From an uncultured Mediterranea sp. (lineage in GTDB: Bacteria > Bacteroidota > Bacteroidia > Bacteroidales > Bacteroidaceae), in NCBI GenBank assembly GCA_945836915.1, contig CAMAMO010000003.1, positions 1 through 37,448 on the forward strand: 37,448 nucleotides of DNA, read 5' to 3'. The notes under the pieces were generated by a model. It worked only from the letters and a program-made list of their open reading frames with translations. It searched no databases and was not told the origin of the DNA. The position numbers were made by a program, and so were the translations under genes. Each line of letters begins with the position of its first letter. Positions within the stretch are counted from its first letter, which is position 1. Shown piece by piece: positions 17,633-26,012 of the stretch.

Positions 17633-18238
17633 ATGATTGAATCGATTGTAGAACTTCTGAGAAAAGAGGCTGAAGCTGTGGCTCATATCCCCGTGAGTGA
17701 TGCCTATGAAAAGGCTGTGAATCTGATTGTTGACCAGGTACATTGCAAAAAAGGTAAACTGGTTACTTCGGGTATGGGTAAAGCTGGACAGATAGCTATG
17801 AATATTGCGACCACCTTCTGCTCTACCGGTATTCCTTCCGTTTTTTTGCACCCCAGCGAGGCGCAACATGGCGATTTGGGCATTCTGCAAGAGAATGACT
17901 TGCTGCTTTTGATTTCTAACTCAGGAAAAACACGCGAGATTGTGGAACTGACCCATCTGGCACATAATCTCAATCCCAGTTTGAAATTCATTGTTATCAC
18001 TGGCAATCCCGATAGCCCTCTGGCTCAACAGGCTACTGTCTGCCTGCCTACCGGTCATCCTGATGAGGTGTGTGCATTGGGCATGACACCTACGACCTCG
18101 ACTACGGTGATGACCGTAATTGGTGATATCCTCGTAGTTCAGACCATGAAGCAGACCGGTTTCACCATCGAGGAGTATTCAAAACGCCATCATGGTGGCT
18201 ATTTAGGCGAGAAATCAAGAGAATTATGCGAAAAGTAA
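17633..18238 (+). CDS. SIS-domain sugar-phosphate isomerase, KpsF/GutQ type without CBS domains (candidate arabinose-5-phosphate isomerase)
   Basis: GKLVTSGMGKAGQIAMNIATTFCSTGIPSVFLHPSEAQHGDLGILQENDLLLLISNSGKTREI; 201 aa, SIS only. Confidence 0.85.
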   Translation: MIESIVELLRKEAEAVAHIPVSDAYEKAVNLIVDQVHCKKGKLVTSGMGKAGQIAMNIATTFCSTGIPSVFLHPSEAQHGDLGILQENDLLLLISNSGKTREIVELTHLAHNLNPSLKFIVITGNPDSPLAQQATVCLPTGHPDEVCALGMTPTTSTTVMTVIGDILVVQTMKQTGFTIEEYSKRHHGGYLGEKSRELCEK

Positions 18239-19179
18239 TTGGCATAGGGGAAACCATCCTCGATATTATCTTCCGAAACCAACAACCAACGGCTGCCGTT
18301 CCGGGAGGTTCGGTGTTTAACGGCATCATCTCATTGGCTCGTGTGGGTATTCCTATCTGCTTTATCAGCGAGACGGGCAATGATCATGTGGGGCGTATCA
18401 TTTTGAACTTCATGCGCGAGAACGGCCTCTCTACCGACCACGTCAATGTCTTTCCTGATGGGAAATCACCTGTCTCTTTGGCCTTTCTGAACGACCGGAG
18501 TGATGCTGAATACATCTTCTATAAGGATTACCCCAAGCAACGATTGGATGTGGCCTTTCCTGATATTCAAGCTGATGATATTCTAATCATTGGCTCCTAT
18601 TACGCTTTGAATCCGGTGCTTCGTGATAAGGTGACAGAACTACTTGAATTGGCTCGCAGCAAGCGTGCGATTATCTATTACGATCCAAACTTCCGCTCGT
18701 CGCATAAGGAGGAGGCTATTAAATTGGCCCCTACTATCATTGAGAACTTGGAATATGCTGACATAGTTCGTGGTTCTATAGACGACTTCTATTACATGTA
18801 TGGCACTCAGGATGCGGAGAAGGTTTATCGTGACAAAATCAAATTCTACTGTTCTAACTTCCTCTGCACAGCAGGTAGTGAGGAGATTATCCTACGAACT
18901 CAGGCGATAGCGAAATCTTACCCCATTCCACCGATTCAAGCCGTAAGTACGATCGGTGCAGGTGATAACTTCAATGCCGGTATCATCTATGGTTTGCTGA
19001 AGTACCGAATCGGTTACGATGATTTGCCTCATCTGACGGAAGAGCAATGGAATCAGGTTGTAGCCTGCGGCATACGGTTTGCTGCCAATGCCTGCCAGAA
19101 TGTTGGTAACTCCATTAGTCATGAACTGGCTGCCCAACTGAAGGAAGAATTAGCGCAAGAGTGGACAAAGGAAGAATAA
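18226..19179 (+). CDS. PfkB family carbohydrate kinase
   Basis: GIGETILDIIF...AVPGGSVFNGIISLARVGIPICFISETGNDHVG...; VSTIGAGDNFNAGIIYGLL (PfkB signature 2). Overlaps the SIS gene by 13 bp. Confidence 0.9.
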   Translation: MRKVIGIGETILDIIFRNQQPTAAVPGGSVFNGIISLARVGIPICFISETGNDHVGRIILNFMRENGLSTDHVNVFPDGKSPVSLAFLNDRSDAEYIFYKDYPKQRLDVAFPDIQADDILIIGSYYALNPVLRDKVTELLELARSKRAIIYYDPNFRSSHKEEAIKLAPTIIENLEYADIVRGSIDDFYYMYGTQDAEKVYRDKIKFYCSNFLCTAGSEEIILRTQAIAKSYPIPPIQAVSTIGAGDNFNAGIIYGLLKYRIGYDDLPHLTEEQWNQVVACGIRFAANACQNVGNSISHELAAQLKEELAQEWTKEE

Positions 19180-19211
19180 GAGATACCCATAAAACCTTTA
19201 CCCCAAAAGAG

Positions 19212-19646
19212 ATGATTACATACCAGTGTGAAGAGATTGCTATGCCTCATATCAAGAGGCGTGAAGTGAGCGAATGGATTAAGCAGGTTGCCGCCCTATA
19301 TAAGAAGAGGGTAGGCGAGGTGGCCTACATCTTCTGTAACGATGAGAAGATTCTGGAGGTGAACCGCCAGTATCTGAAGCACGATTACTACACGGATATC
19401 ATCACCTTTGACTATACTGAGGGGAGTCGCATCAGCGGTGACCTTTTCATCAGTCTCGACACGGTGAGAACTAATGCTGAACAGTATGCTGACAATAACT
19501 ACATGCGTGAACTCTATCGCGTAATCATCCATGGCATCCTCCACCTCTGTGGTATCAACGATAAAGGACCTGGTGAACGCGAGCAGATGGAGGCGGCAGA
19601 AGAGCAGGCCTTGAAGCTCCTTGATAAGATAATGACCAAGGCTTAA
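19212..19646 (+). CDS. ybeY: rRNA maturation RNase YbeY
   Basis: HDYYTDIITFDYTEGSRISGDLFISLDTVRTNA...ELYRVIIHGILHLCGINDKGPGEREQME. Start MITYQCEEI at 19212 preferred. Confidence 0.88.
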   Translation: MITYQCEEIAMPHIKRREVSEWIKQVAALYKKRVGEVAYIFCNDEKILEVNRQYLKHDYYTDIITFDYTEGSRISGDLFISLDTVRTNAEQYADNNYMRELYRVIIHGILHLCGINDKGPGEREQMEAAEEQALKLLDKIMTKA

Positions 19647-20879
19647 TCAGAAAAAGAAGAGATAACTGACCACAATGGCTGCAATGATACCAGCTAAATC
19701 GGCAATCAACCCGCATGTGACAGCATTGCGGGTTTTTGTTATACCTACACTGCCGAAATAGACGGCCAAAATATAAAAGGTGGTATCAGATGCGCCACGT
19801 GCTATACAGCTCATACGGCCCACGAAAGAGTCCGCTCCATACTGGTTCATGGCGTCAATCATCAAACCATTGGCTCCGCTGCCGCTGAGTGACTTCATCA
19901 AGGCTGTGGGCAGAGCACCAACGAAACTGGTGTCTAAGCCAAAGAGTCCAACCACCCAGCCAATGCCTCCAACAAGCAGATCCATCGCTCCAGAGGTACG
20001 GAACACCGCAATACCTACCAGGAAGGCTACCAGATAGGGAATGATACGAACGGCTGTAGTAAAGCCCTCTTTGGCCCCCTCGATAAAGGCATCATAGACG
20101 TTGATGCGCTTCCATACGCCCCAAAGGATGAAGGTCAGTATGATGGAGAAGAGCAAGATATTAGCAATGAGGGTAGAATAGACGCCCATCTCATCCCGTC
20201 CCAGACTGCCCAAAAGCCAGATGAGTGTAGCAAAGAAGAGGCTGATACCACCAATCAAAAGCAGAACAGGGCGATTGACCAGATTGATATGTTGTGCCAC
20301 ACTGACCGCAATGACTCCCACTACCGTAGAGATAGCTGTTGTAATCAGGGTTGGAATGAAGATGTCAGTAGGCTGTACGGCACCCATTTGCGAACGGTAC
20401 ATCATGATGCTGACAGGAATCAGAATCAAGCCCGAGGTATTAAGCACCAAGAACATCACCATGGGATTGGTGGCGGTATTCTTTTGGGGATTCAGCTCTT
20501 GCAGCTCTTTCATGGCCTTCAAACCCATGGGGGTAGCTGCATTGTCAAGTCCCAGCATATTGGCCGAGAGGTTCATAAAGATACTACCCATGGCTGGATG
20601 TCCCTTTGGAATCTCGGGGAAGAGTTTGCAGAACACTGGACTCAGCCAGTGTGAGAGGGCGTTAATCATGCCACTTTTCTCGCCTATTTTCATCACTCCA
20701 AGCCAAAGTGAGAGAATCCCTGTCAATCCAAGGGAGATATCAAAAGCGGTCTTTGAAGAGTCGAATGTACTGTTCACCAGTTCGGTGAAGATATCGGTGT
20801 TACCCATGAAAAGACATTTCCAAAGCGCTACAATAAAGGCTATTACGAAAAAAGCGACCCAAATATAATTTAATACCAT
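19647..20879 (-). CDS. nucleoside-recognition (Gate) domain membrane protein, SpmA/SpmB fusion-like
   Basis: GLTGILSLWLGVMKIGEKSGMINALSHWLSPVFCKLFPEIPKGHPAMGSIFMNLSANMLGLDNAATPMGLKAMKELQELN (SpmA-like), then SpmB-like half VGALPTALMKSLSGSGANGLMIDAM. Start moved to MVLNYIW (20879) because the promoter overlaps the track start. Confidence 0.85.
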   Translation of the reverse strand: MVLNYIWVAFFVIAFIVALWKCLFMGNTDIFTELVNSTFDSSKTAFDISLGLTGILSLWLGVMKIGEKSGMINALSHWLSPVFCKLFPEIPKGHPAMGSIFMNLSANMLGLDNAATPMGLKAMKELQELNPQKNTATNPMVMFLVLNTSGLILIPVSIMMYRSQMGAVQPTDIFIPTLITTAISTVVGVIAVSVAQHINLVNRPVLLLIGGISLFFATLIWLLGSLGRDEMGVYSTLIANILLFSIILTFILWGVWKRINVYDAFIEGAKEGFTTAVRIIPYLVAFLVGIAVFRTSGAMDLLVGGIGWVVGLFGLDTSFVGALPTALMKSLSGSGANGLMIDAMNQYGADSFVGRMSCIARGASDTTFYILAVYFGSVGITKTRNAVTCGLIADLAGIIAAIVVSYLFFF

Positions 20880-20906
20880 GAGAATAACATATCGGTTTTG
20901 AGTGGG

Positions 20907-20938
20907 CAAAGATAGTGCAAGCCGAGCGAAAATGCAAA
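20907..20938 (-). promoter_or_regulatory. Bacteroidetes promoter TTTG-N20-TATCTTTG formed by the gene-proximal 81-bp repeat copy
   Basis: Minus strand: TTTTTG ending at 20935, 20-nt spacer (20934-20915), TATCTTTG (20914-20907); ATG at 20879. Confidence 0.65.
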
Positions 20939-21117
20939 AAGAAGCTTGCTTATTTTTGCTTTACCGAGGCGCCGCCTATCTTGGCGCAGCAAAGAGTGCA
21001 AGCCGAGCGAAAATGCAAAAAGAAGCTTGCTTATTTTTGCTTTACCGAGGCGCCGCCTATCTTGGCGCAGCAAAGAGTGCAAGCCGAGCGAAAATGCAAA
21101 AAGAAGCTTGCTTATTT
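20915..21117. repeat. 81-bp tandem repeat array, about 2.5 copies; unit is an imperfect palindrome
   Basis: gtgcaagccgagcgaaaatgcaaaaagaagcttgcttatttttgctttaccgaggcgccgcctatcttggcgcagcaaaga starts at 20915, 20996 and 21077; third copy stops at 21117. Confidence 0.97.
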
Positions 21118-21186
21118 CACACAATGACCTCTCCAAGCGTTACTTGAAGAGGTCATATGGGTGTGTGATGAATTTACTCAGAAGTA

Positions 21187-22425
21187 TTATTCAATGGTTA
21201 CCTGTAAAGGATGGTTTATCTTCTGAACAAATTGTTTCATGTAGCTATTCCAAGCCTCGCTATCCTTTATATCGGCGCGATTCCAACCAAAGCCCCAGTA
21301 ATAGACGAACGGAGTGCCTGGTACATATTGTCCTTCACCTAAGATGTGGCCAAATGCATGACTATGCTGCTTACGCTCCTGCTCAGTAAAGAGGCGTGTT
21401 CCAGCCTTGTCAAGACGTGCAGTGAAGGCTGCACCGACGTAGATTTCACCTTGGTCAGGACCTGTTGTGGGGTCCACATAGGTGATGTACCCCTCTTTGG
21501 CATCAGCTACAACGACCGGTTCGCTGTTGTGGAGGGCAAAGCCAGCCACGATAGGATGAGGTTGTGTCAGCCCTTCATAGCTCACAGCCGTTCGGTTGAG
21601 GTGACTGCGGGCATCCAATGAGATGAGGCGCTTCTCCACAACAGCCGTGTCTGCACCCACCTGCATGGGGTTGAAAGTGAGGCTCACGGTGAAGCGATAA
21701 GGGCCGTTGTCCAGCAGTTCGTAGTGTGCATAACACCAAGGATAGACAATGGTGTCACTCTCCAGCAGAGCTGCTACACCGCCGCCCAAAGTAGCACCTA
21801 CAGCGTAGCAATCCATACCATGACCATGATCCTTGTGATAAGAATAGGTAGTAAGGAACGCTTTTGCTTCGGCTGGGTTCTTCGCTTCCAGTTCACGGTA
21901 CTTCACCCAGTTAAGTGAATCAAGCTCCATGGCATAGAGCTCTTCAAGCACAGGATCAGAGGTGCCGCGTTTAGTAAAGAGGTCATAGCCAAAGCCACGC
22001 TCGCCGCGGGCTTGCAAGGCAGGACCATAGGCACGGAAGCCTACTTTGTCATTTTCCCAAGCCATATCATCCATTCGCTCTGGATATTGGCGGCCACAGG
22101 CGATGGTTGTCTGCTGTACCGTAGGGTTACCAGCACGAAGAGAGTAAACGGCTTCAGCCTGTGCAGGCACTTCAGCAAGGAAGATCAATTTGCCATCGTG
22201 GGTCAGCTGATAGGCCAGTTCTTGCCCGTCGCCATCAGTAAGCACCAGTTCGTCGGTCTCCTTCAAGGCCAACTTCTCCTCAATCTGAGCCATCTCTACC
22301 TCAACCACTTCTTCTGAGCGGTCAAAGGCCAGAGGATTGTTTACCGTCAAGGTGAGTGTCTCCTTAGGTTGTTGGCATGAAGCAAGCAGAAGTGCTGCAA
22401 GTAGGGGAAGTGTAGTCTTCTTCAT
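21187..22425 (-). CDS. DUF4861 domain-containing lipoprotein
   Basis: Lipoprotein signal LLAALLLASCQQP; GRQYPERMDDMAWENDKVGFRAYGPALQARGERGFGYDLFTKRG; adjacent to kduD/kduI. Confidence 0.75.
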   Translation of the reverse strand: MKKTTLPLLAALLLASCQQPKETLTLTVNNPLAFDRSEEVVEVEMAQIEEKLALKETDELVLTDGDGQELAYQLTHDGKLIFLAEVPAQAEAVYSLRAGNPTVQQTTIACGRQYPERMDDMAWENDKVGFRAYGPALQARGERGFGYDLFTKRGTSDPVLEELYAMELDSLNWVKYRELEAKNPAEAKAFLTTYSYHKDHGHGMDCYAVGATLGGGVAALLESDTIVYPWCYAHYELLDNGPYRFTVSLTFNPMQVGADTAVVEKRLISLDARSHLNRTAVSYEGLTQPHPIVAGFALHNSEPVVVADAKEGYITYVDPTTGPDQGEIYVGAAFTARLDKAGTRLFTEQERKQHSHAFGHILGEGQYVPGTPFVYYWGFGWNRADIKDSEAWNSYMKQFVQKINHPLQVTIE

Positions 22426-22436
22426 TACTTGTTGAC

Positions 22437-23240
22437 TTATTTGGGCTGTTTACCGATATAGGCCAGAATACCACCATCTACATAGAGGATGTGGCCATTG
22501 ACAGCATTCGAAGCGTCAGAAGCGAGGAATACAGCAGGGCCTTTCAGCTCTTCAGGTAGCAACCAGCGGCCAGCAGGAGTCTTTGCGCAGATGAATGTGT
22601 CGAAGGGGTGACGGCTACCATCAGCCTGAGGCTCACGCAACGGAGCGGTTTGAGGCGTAGCAATGTAACCGGGGCCTATACCGTTACACTGGATGTTATA
22701 TTCACCGTACTCAGAGCAGATGTTGCGAGTTAGCATCTTCAAGCCACCCTTAGCAGCTGCATAGGCTGATACGGTTTCACGACCCAGTTCACTCATCATC
22801 GAGCAGATGTTGATAATCTTACCATGACCCTTTTTGATCATGCCGGGGATAACGGCCTTAGAGACGATGAAGGGAGCAACCAAGTCGATATCGATGACCT
22901 GCTGGAACTCTTCCAGAGCCATTTCGTGCATGGGGATGCGCTTGATAATACCGGCGTTGTTAACCAAGATATCAATGGTGCCGAGATTCTGCTCGATATC
23001 AGCCACCATAGCCTTTACTTGGTCCTCTTTAGTTACGTCGCAGATGTAACCACGAGCCTCAATGCCTTTCGCTTTATAGTCTGCCAAAGCTTGCTCCAGG
23101 TGATGCTCACCGCGGCAGTTGAAAGCAATTTTAGCACCAGCTTCAGCAAGCGCTTCAGCCATAGCAAATCCAATACCATAAGCAGCACCAGTAACCAGAG
23201 CTACTTTTCCTTCTAATGAGAAATTCAAATACTTATCCAT
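22437..23240 (-). CDS. kduD: 2-dehydro-3-deoxy-D-gluconate 5-dehydrogenase / gluconate 5-dehydrogenase-like SDR
   Basis: SDR: VALVTGAAYGIGFAMAEALAEAG, NNAGIIKR, SAYAAAKGGLKMLTRN; FLASDASNAVNGHILYVDGGILAYIGKQP; adjacent to kduI. Confidence 0.85.
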   Translation of the reverse strand: MDKYLNFSLEGKVALVTGAAYGIGFAMAEALAEAGAKIAFNCRGEHHLEQALADYKAKGIEARGYICDVTKEDQVKAMVADIEQNLGTIDILVNNAGIIKRIPMHEMALEEFQQVIDIDLVAPFIVSKAVIPGMIKKGHGKIINICSMMSELGRETVSAYAAAKGGLKMLTRNICSEYGEYNIQCNGIGPGYIATPQTAPLREPQADGSRHPFDTFICAKTPAGRWLLPEELKGPAVFLASDASNAVNGHILYVDGGILAYIGKQPK

Positions 23241-23312
23241 ATTCTTTATAGTTTATATGTTGTTTTTTAGTTGACGAGTTGACATGCAGAACATTTTAAC
23301 GAGTTGAGGACT

Positions 23313-24155
23313 TTATTTCAAGTCTGTTATGAGTGCGAAGTCTTGGTCTCCGTAGTCCAGGTTTTCGCCTCCCATACCCCAGATGAAGGTATAGGCTGAG
23401 GTACCGGCAGCCGAGTGTATGCTCCACTCGGGTGAGAGCACAGCTTGATGGCCTTGCATCCAGAGGTGACGGGTCTCTTCTATCTCGCCCATGAAGTGGC
23501 AGACAGCCTGCTTGGCAGGTAGTTCAAAATAGAAGTAGGCCTCCATCCGGCGGCTGTGAACATGGGCTGGCATGGTGTTCCAAACGCTGCCGGCAGCTAA
23601 CTCTGTCATGCCCATTTGTAGCTGGCAGGTGGGTAGCACTTGGTTCACAATCATCTTGTTGATGCATCGATGATTGCTCTCTTCTGTACTGCCCATTTCG
23701 GCTACGATGGCATCAGCCTTGGTGATTTTGCGGTCAGGATAGGTGCAATGGGCTGGAAGGGAGTTGAAATAGAGCAAGGCAGGGTTGGCTGGGTCGAGAC
23801 TGCGGAAGGTGACTTTACGGTCGCCACGGCCCAGATAGAGAGCCTCTTTATAGTCTAAGTTGAACGAGGTATCGCCTATCTCTACTACGGCAGGACCTCC
23901 AACGCTGAATATACCCATCTCTCGTCGGCTAAGGAAGAAGGTGGATTTCAGGGGGTCAATGGCCTCCAATTCTAATGCTTCAGCCAATGGCATGGCTCCA
24001 CCAACGACCATACGGTCATACATCGAATAGACCATGTGCACTTCGTCGGGAACAAAGAGTGTTTCAATCAGGAAATCTCGGCGCAGACGCTTTGTATCAT
24101 AATGGCGTGCGTCGTCGGGGTGAGCTGCGTAGCGTACTTCGTAAATGGTCTTCAT
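23313..24155 (-). CDS. kduI: 5-dehydro-4-deoxy-D-glucuronate isomerase
   Basis: KTIYEVRYAAHPDDARHYDTKRLRRDFLIE...MVYSMYDRMVVGGAMPL...WNTMPAHVHSRRMEAYFYFELP...PEWSIHSAAGTSAYTFIWGMGGENLDYGDQD. MKTIYE start at 24155 preferred. Confidence 0.92.
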   Translation of the reverse strand: MKTIYEVRYAAHPDDARHYDTKRLRRDFLIETLFVPDEVHMVYSMYDRMVVGGAMPLAEALELEAIDPLKSTFFLSRREMGIFSVGGPAVVEIGDTSFNLDYKEALYLGRGDRKVTFRSLDPANPALLYFNSLPAHCTYPDRKITKADAIVAEMGSTEESNHRCINKMIVNQVLPTCQLQMGMTELAAGSVWNTMPAHVHSRRMEAYFYFELPAKQAVCHFMGEIEETRHLWMQGHQAVLSPEWSIHSAAGTSAYTFIWGMGGENLDYGDQDFALITDLK

Positions 24156-24236
24156 GCGGTATTTCAAAGTGAGTTTTTTCAGTTGTTAGTTCATAAATAG
24201 GTTCGTTCCGTTAGCGTACACGACCTGTTCACGACG

Positions 24237-24244
24237 CAAAGGTA
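24237..24244 (-). promoter_or_regulatory. -7 box TACCTTTG upstream of kduI
   Basis: plus-strand caaaggta; matches TAnnTTTG, no clear -33 seen. Confidence 0.4.
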
Positions 24245-24361
24245 GGAAAAGTTTTAAGTAAATAGGTATAGAAATGTTCTAAATATGTTCACTATCATCC
24301 AATTTCTGCTCTCTTGGGGTGAAGAGGTAACCACCAGAGTGGTGTAGAAGGTGGAGAGACT

Positions 24362-24395
24362 AAAAAAACGCCTCCGGCTTTTGGCCGAAGGCGTT
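24362..24395 (-). terminator. rho-independent terminator of metK
   Basis: Minus strand: aacgccttcggccaaaagccggaggcgttttttta; 12-bp stem with one mismatch plus T-run, ~20 nt after the metK stop. Confidence 0.85.
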
Positions 24396-24415
24396 GCGAT
24401 ATGGTGCCTATGGTT

Positions 24416-25708
24416 TTAGAGGCCGAAAGCCTGCTTAACCTGATCAACGTAGTCCAGTTTCTCCCAAGTGAAGAGTTCCACCGTTACCTCTTTATTACCC
24501 TCGTAGCGGCTGACGAACTTCTTCGTCACGGTGCGTGGTTCGCGGCCCATGTGGCCGTAAGCGGCAGTCTCTTGATAGATAGGGTTGCGCAACTTCAGAC
24601 GATCTTCGATAGCCTTTGGACGGAGGTCGAAGAGTTGGTCAATCTTCTGGGCAATTTCGCCATCGGTCAACTTCACATGGCTACGCCCATAGGTGTTGAC
24701 GTAGATGCTGATGGGGCGAGCCACGCCGATAGCGTAACTCAGCTGCACCAACATCTCATCGGCTACACCGGCTGCTACCAGGTTTTTGGCGATGTGACGG
24801 GCGGCATAGGCGGCCGAACGGTCCACCTTCGAAGGGTCTTTACCCGAGAAGGCACCACCACCGTGAGCACCCTTACCACCATAGGTATCAACGATAATCT
24901 TACGACCCGTCAATCCGGTATCGCCATGAGGGCCACCGATGACAAACTTGCCAGTGGGGTTAACGAAGTACTTAATCCGGTCGTTGAAGAGGGCCAGTAC
25001 CTTCTCCGCATGGATTGAAGCGATAACACGCGGCATCAGTATGTTGATAACGTCATGGCGGATGATGGCCAGCATCTCTTCGTCAGCCTTCAGTTGAGCT
25101 GCCTCGCTGTTGTCAGCGGGGGCGATGAAGTCATCGTGCTGGGTAGAGACTACAATGGTGTCGATACGCACGGGGTTACCATTGTCATCATATTCAATGG
25201 TCACTTGGCTTTTGGCATCGGGGCGAAGGTAGGTCATCTCCTTGCCTTCACGACGGATATCGGCCAGCACCTGGAGGATGCGATGAGAAAGGTCGAGCGA
25301 CAACGGCATGTAGTTTTCCGTCTCGTTCGTGGCATACCCAAACATCATACCTTGGTCGCCGGCGCCCTGATTCATGGGGTCTTCACGCTCTACACCGCGG
25401 TTGATGTCAGGGCTTTGTTCATGAATGGCACTCAATACGCCGCATGAGTTGCTCTCAAACATATACTCTCCCTTGGTATAACCAATTTTTTTGATTACTT
25501 CGCGTGCGATGAGCTGGAGGTCAACGTAAGCCTTAGTTTTCACTTCACCGGCCAGCACTACCTGTCCGGTAGTGACCAGCGTTTCGCAAGCTACTTTCGA
25601 ACTGGGGTCATAAGCCAGCAGTTTGTCAAGCACAGCGTCGGAAATCTGATCCGCCACTTTGTCGGGGTGTCCTTCTGACACCGATTCGGATGTGAATAAG
25701 TATCCCAT
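24416..25708 (-). CDS. metK: S-adenosylmethionine synthetase
   Basis: [89 protein letters not shown]. Confidence 0.97.
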   Translation of the reverse strand: MGYLFTSESVSEGHPDKVADQISDAVLDKLLAYDPSSKVACETLVTTGQVVLAGEVKTKAYVDLQLIAREVIKKIGYTKGEYMFESNSCGVLSAIHEQSPDINRGVEREDPMNQGAGDQGMMFGYATNETENYMPLSLDLSHRILQVLADIRREGKEMTYLRPDAKSQVTIEYDDNGNPVRIDTIVVSTQHDDFIAPADNSEAAQLKADEEMLAIIRHDVINILMPRVIASIHAEKVLALFNDRIKYFVNPTGKFVIGGPHGDTGLTGRKIIVDTYGGKGAHGGGAFSGKDPSKVDRSAAYAARHIAKNLVAAGVADEMLVQLSYAIGVARPISIYVNTYGRSHVKLTDGEIAQKIDQLFDLRPKAIEDRLKLRNPIYQETAAYGHMGREPRTVTKKFVSRYEGNKEVTVELFTWEKLDYVDQVKQAFGL

Positions 25709-25865
25709 AACTATTCTTTAGTTTTAATTTATTTAGTTGACGAGCTGATGAGTTGACAAGTTGCCTTGTGAACTCTTGGTCTCGTGTCTCTTTTCAGTTA
25801 TGTGAAACTTGGGTGTGGAAGTGATGCAAGTTGGAAACACCTGCTCTTTCTTGGGAAGAGGGAAT

Positions 25866-25916
25866 GTGTTTTAGCATTTTTTTCGGTGGTTGCAAGCTAC
25901 TCAAATCTTTCCACCC
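25866..25916 (-). ncRNA. candidate SAM-II-like (SAM_alpha-like) riboswitch aptamer in the metK leader
   Basis: Minus strand GGGTGG-AAAGATTTGAGTAGCTTGCAA-CCACC-GAAAAAAATGCTAAAACAC: P1 GGTGG/CCACC, loop with GATTT and TTGCA, 3' GCTAAA able to pair with TTGC/TAGC; same order of elements as SAM-II. Starts just after the TATCTTTG box. Confidence 0.55.
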
Positions 25917-25931
25917 TTCGTTTCGTGGGCA

Positions 25932-25939
25932 CAAAGATA
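25932..25939 (-). promoter_or_regulatory. -7 box TATCTTTG giving a ~215-nt metK leader
   Basis: plus-strand caaagata; metK ATG is at 25708. Confidence 0.5.
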
Positions 25940-26012
25940 CGGCGTTTTTTCTTCACGCTCGCTCTTTGCGCCCACTTTTTATAGGATATAGCCTTATTTT
26001 TAACAGATATTG

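Noticed and set aside
20915-21117. CRISPR array
   Set aside because: The units are contiguous 81-bp tandem copies with no unique spacers and no cas genes nearby.
20870-21389. ORFs of 70-147 aa over the 81-bp repeat (e.g. 20870..21136 -, 20902..21147 +, 20946..21389 +)
   Set aside because: Open only because 81 is divisible by 3; proteins are repeats of the translated repeat unit on both strands, i.e. non-coding repeat.
24325-24350. accac-caga-gtggt mini-hairpin between kduI and metK
   Set aside because: Only a 5-bp stem, no T-run; too weak to call a feature.
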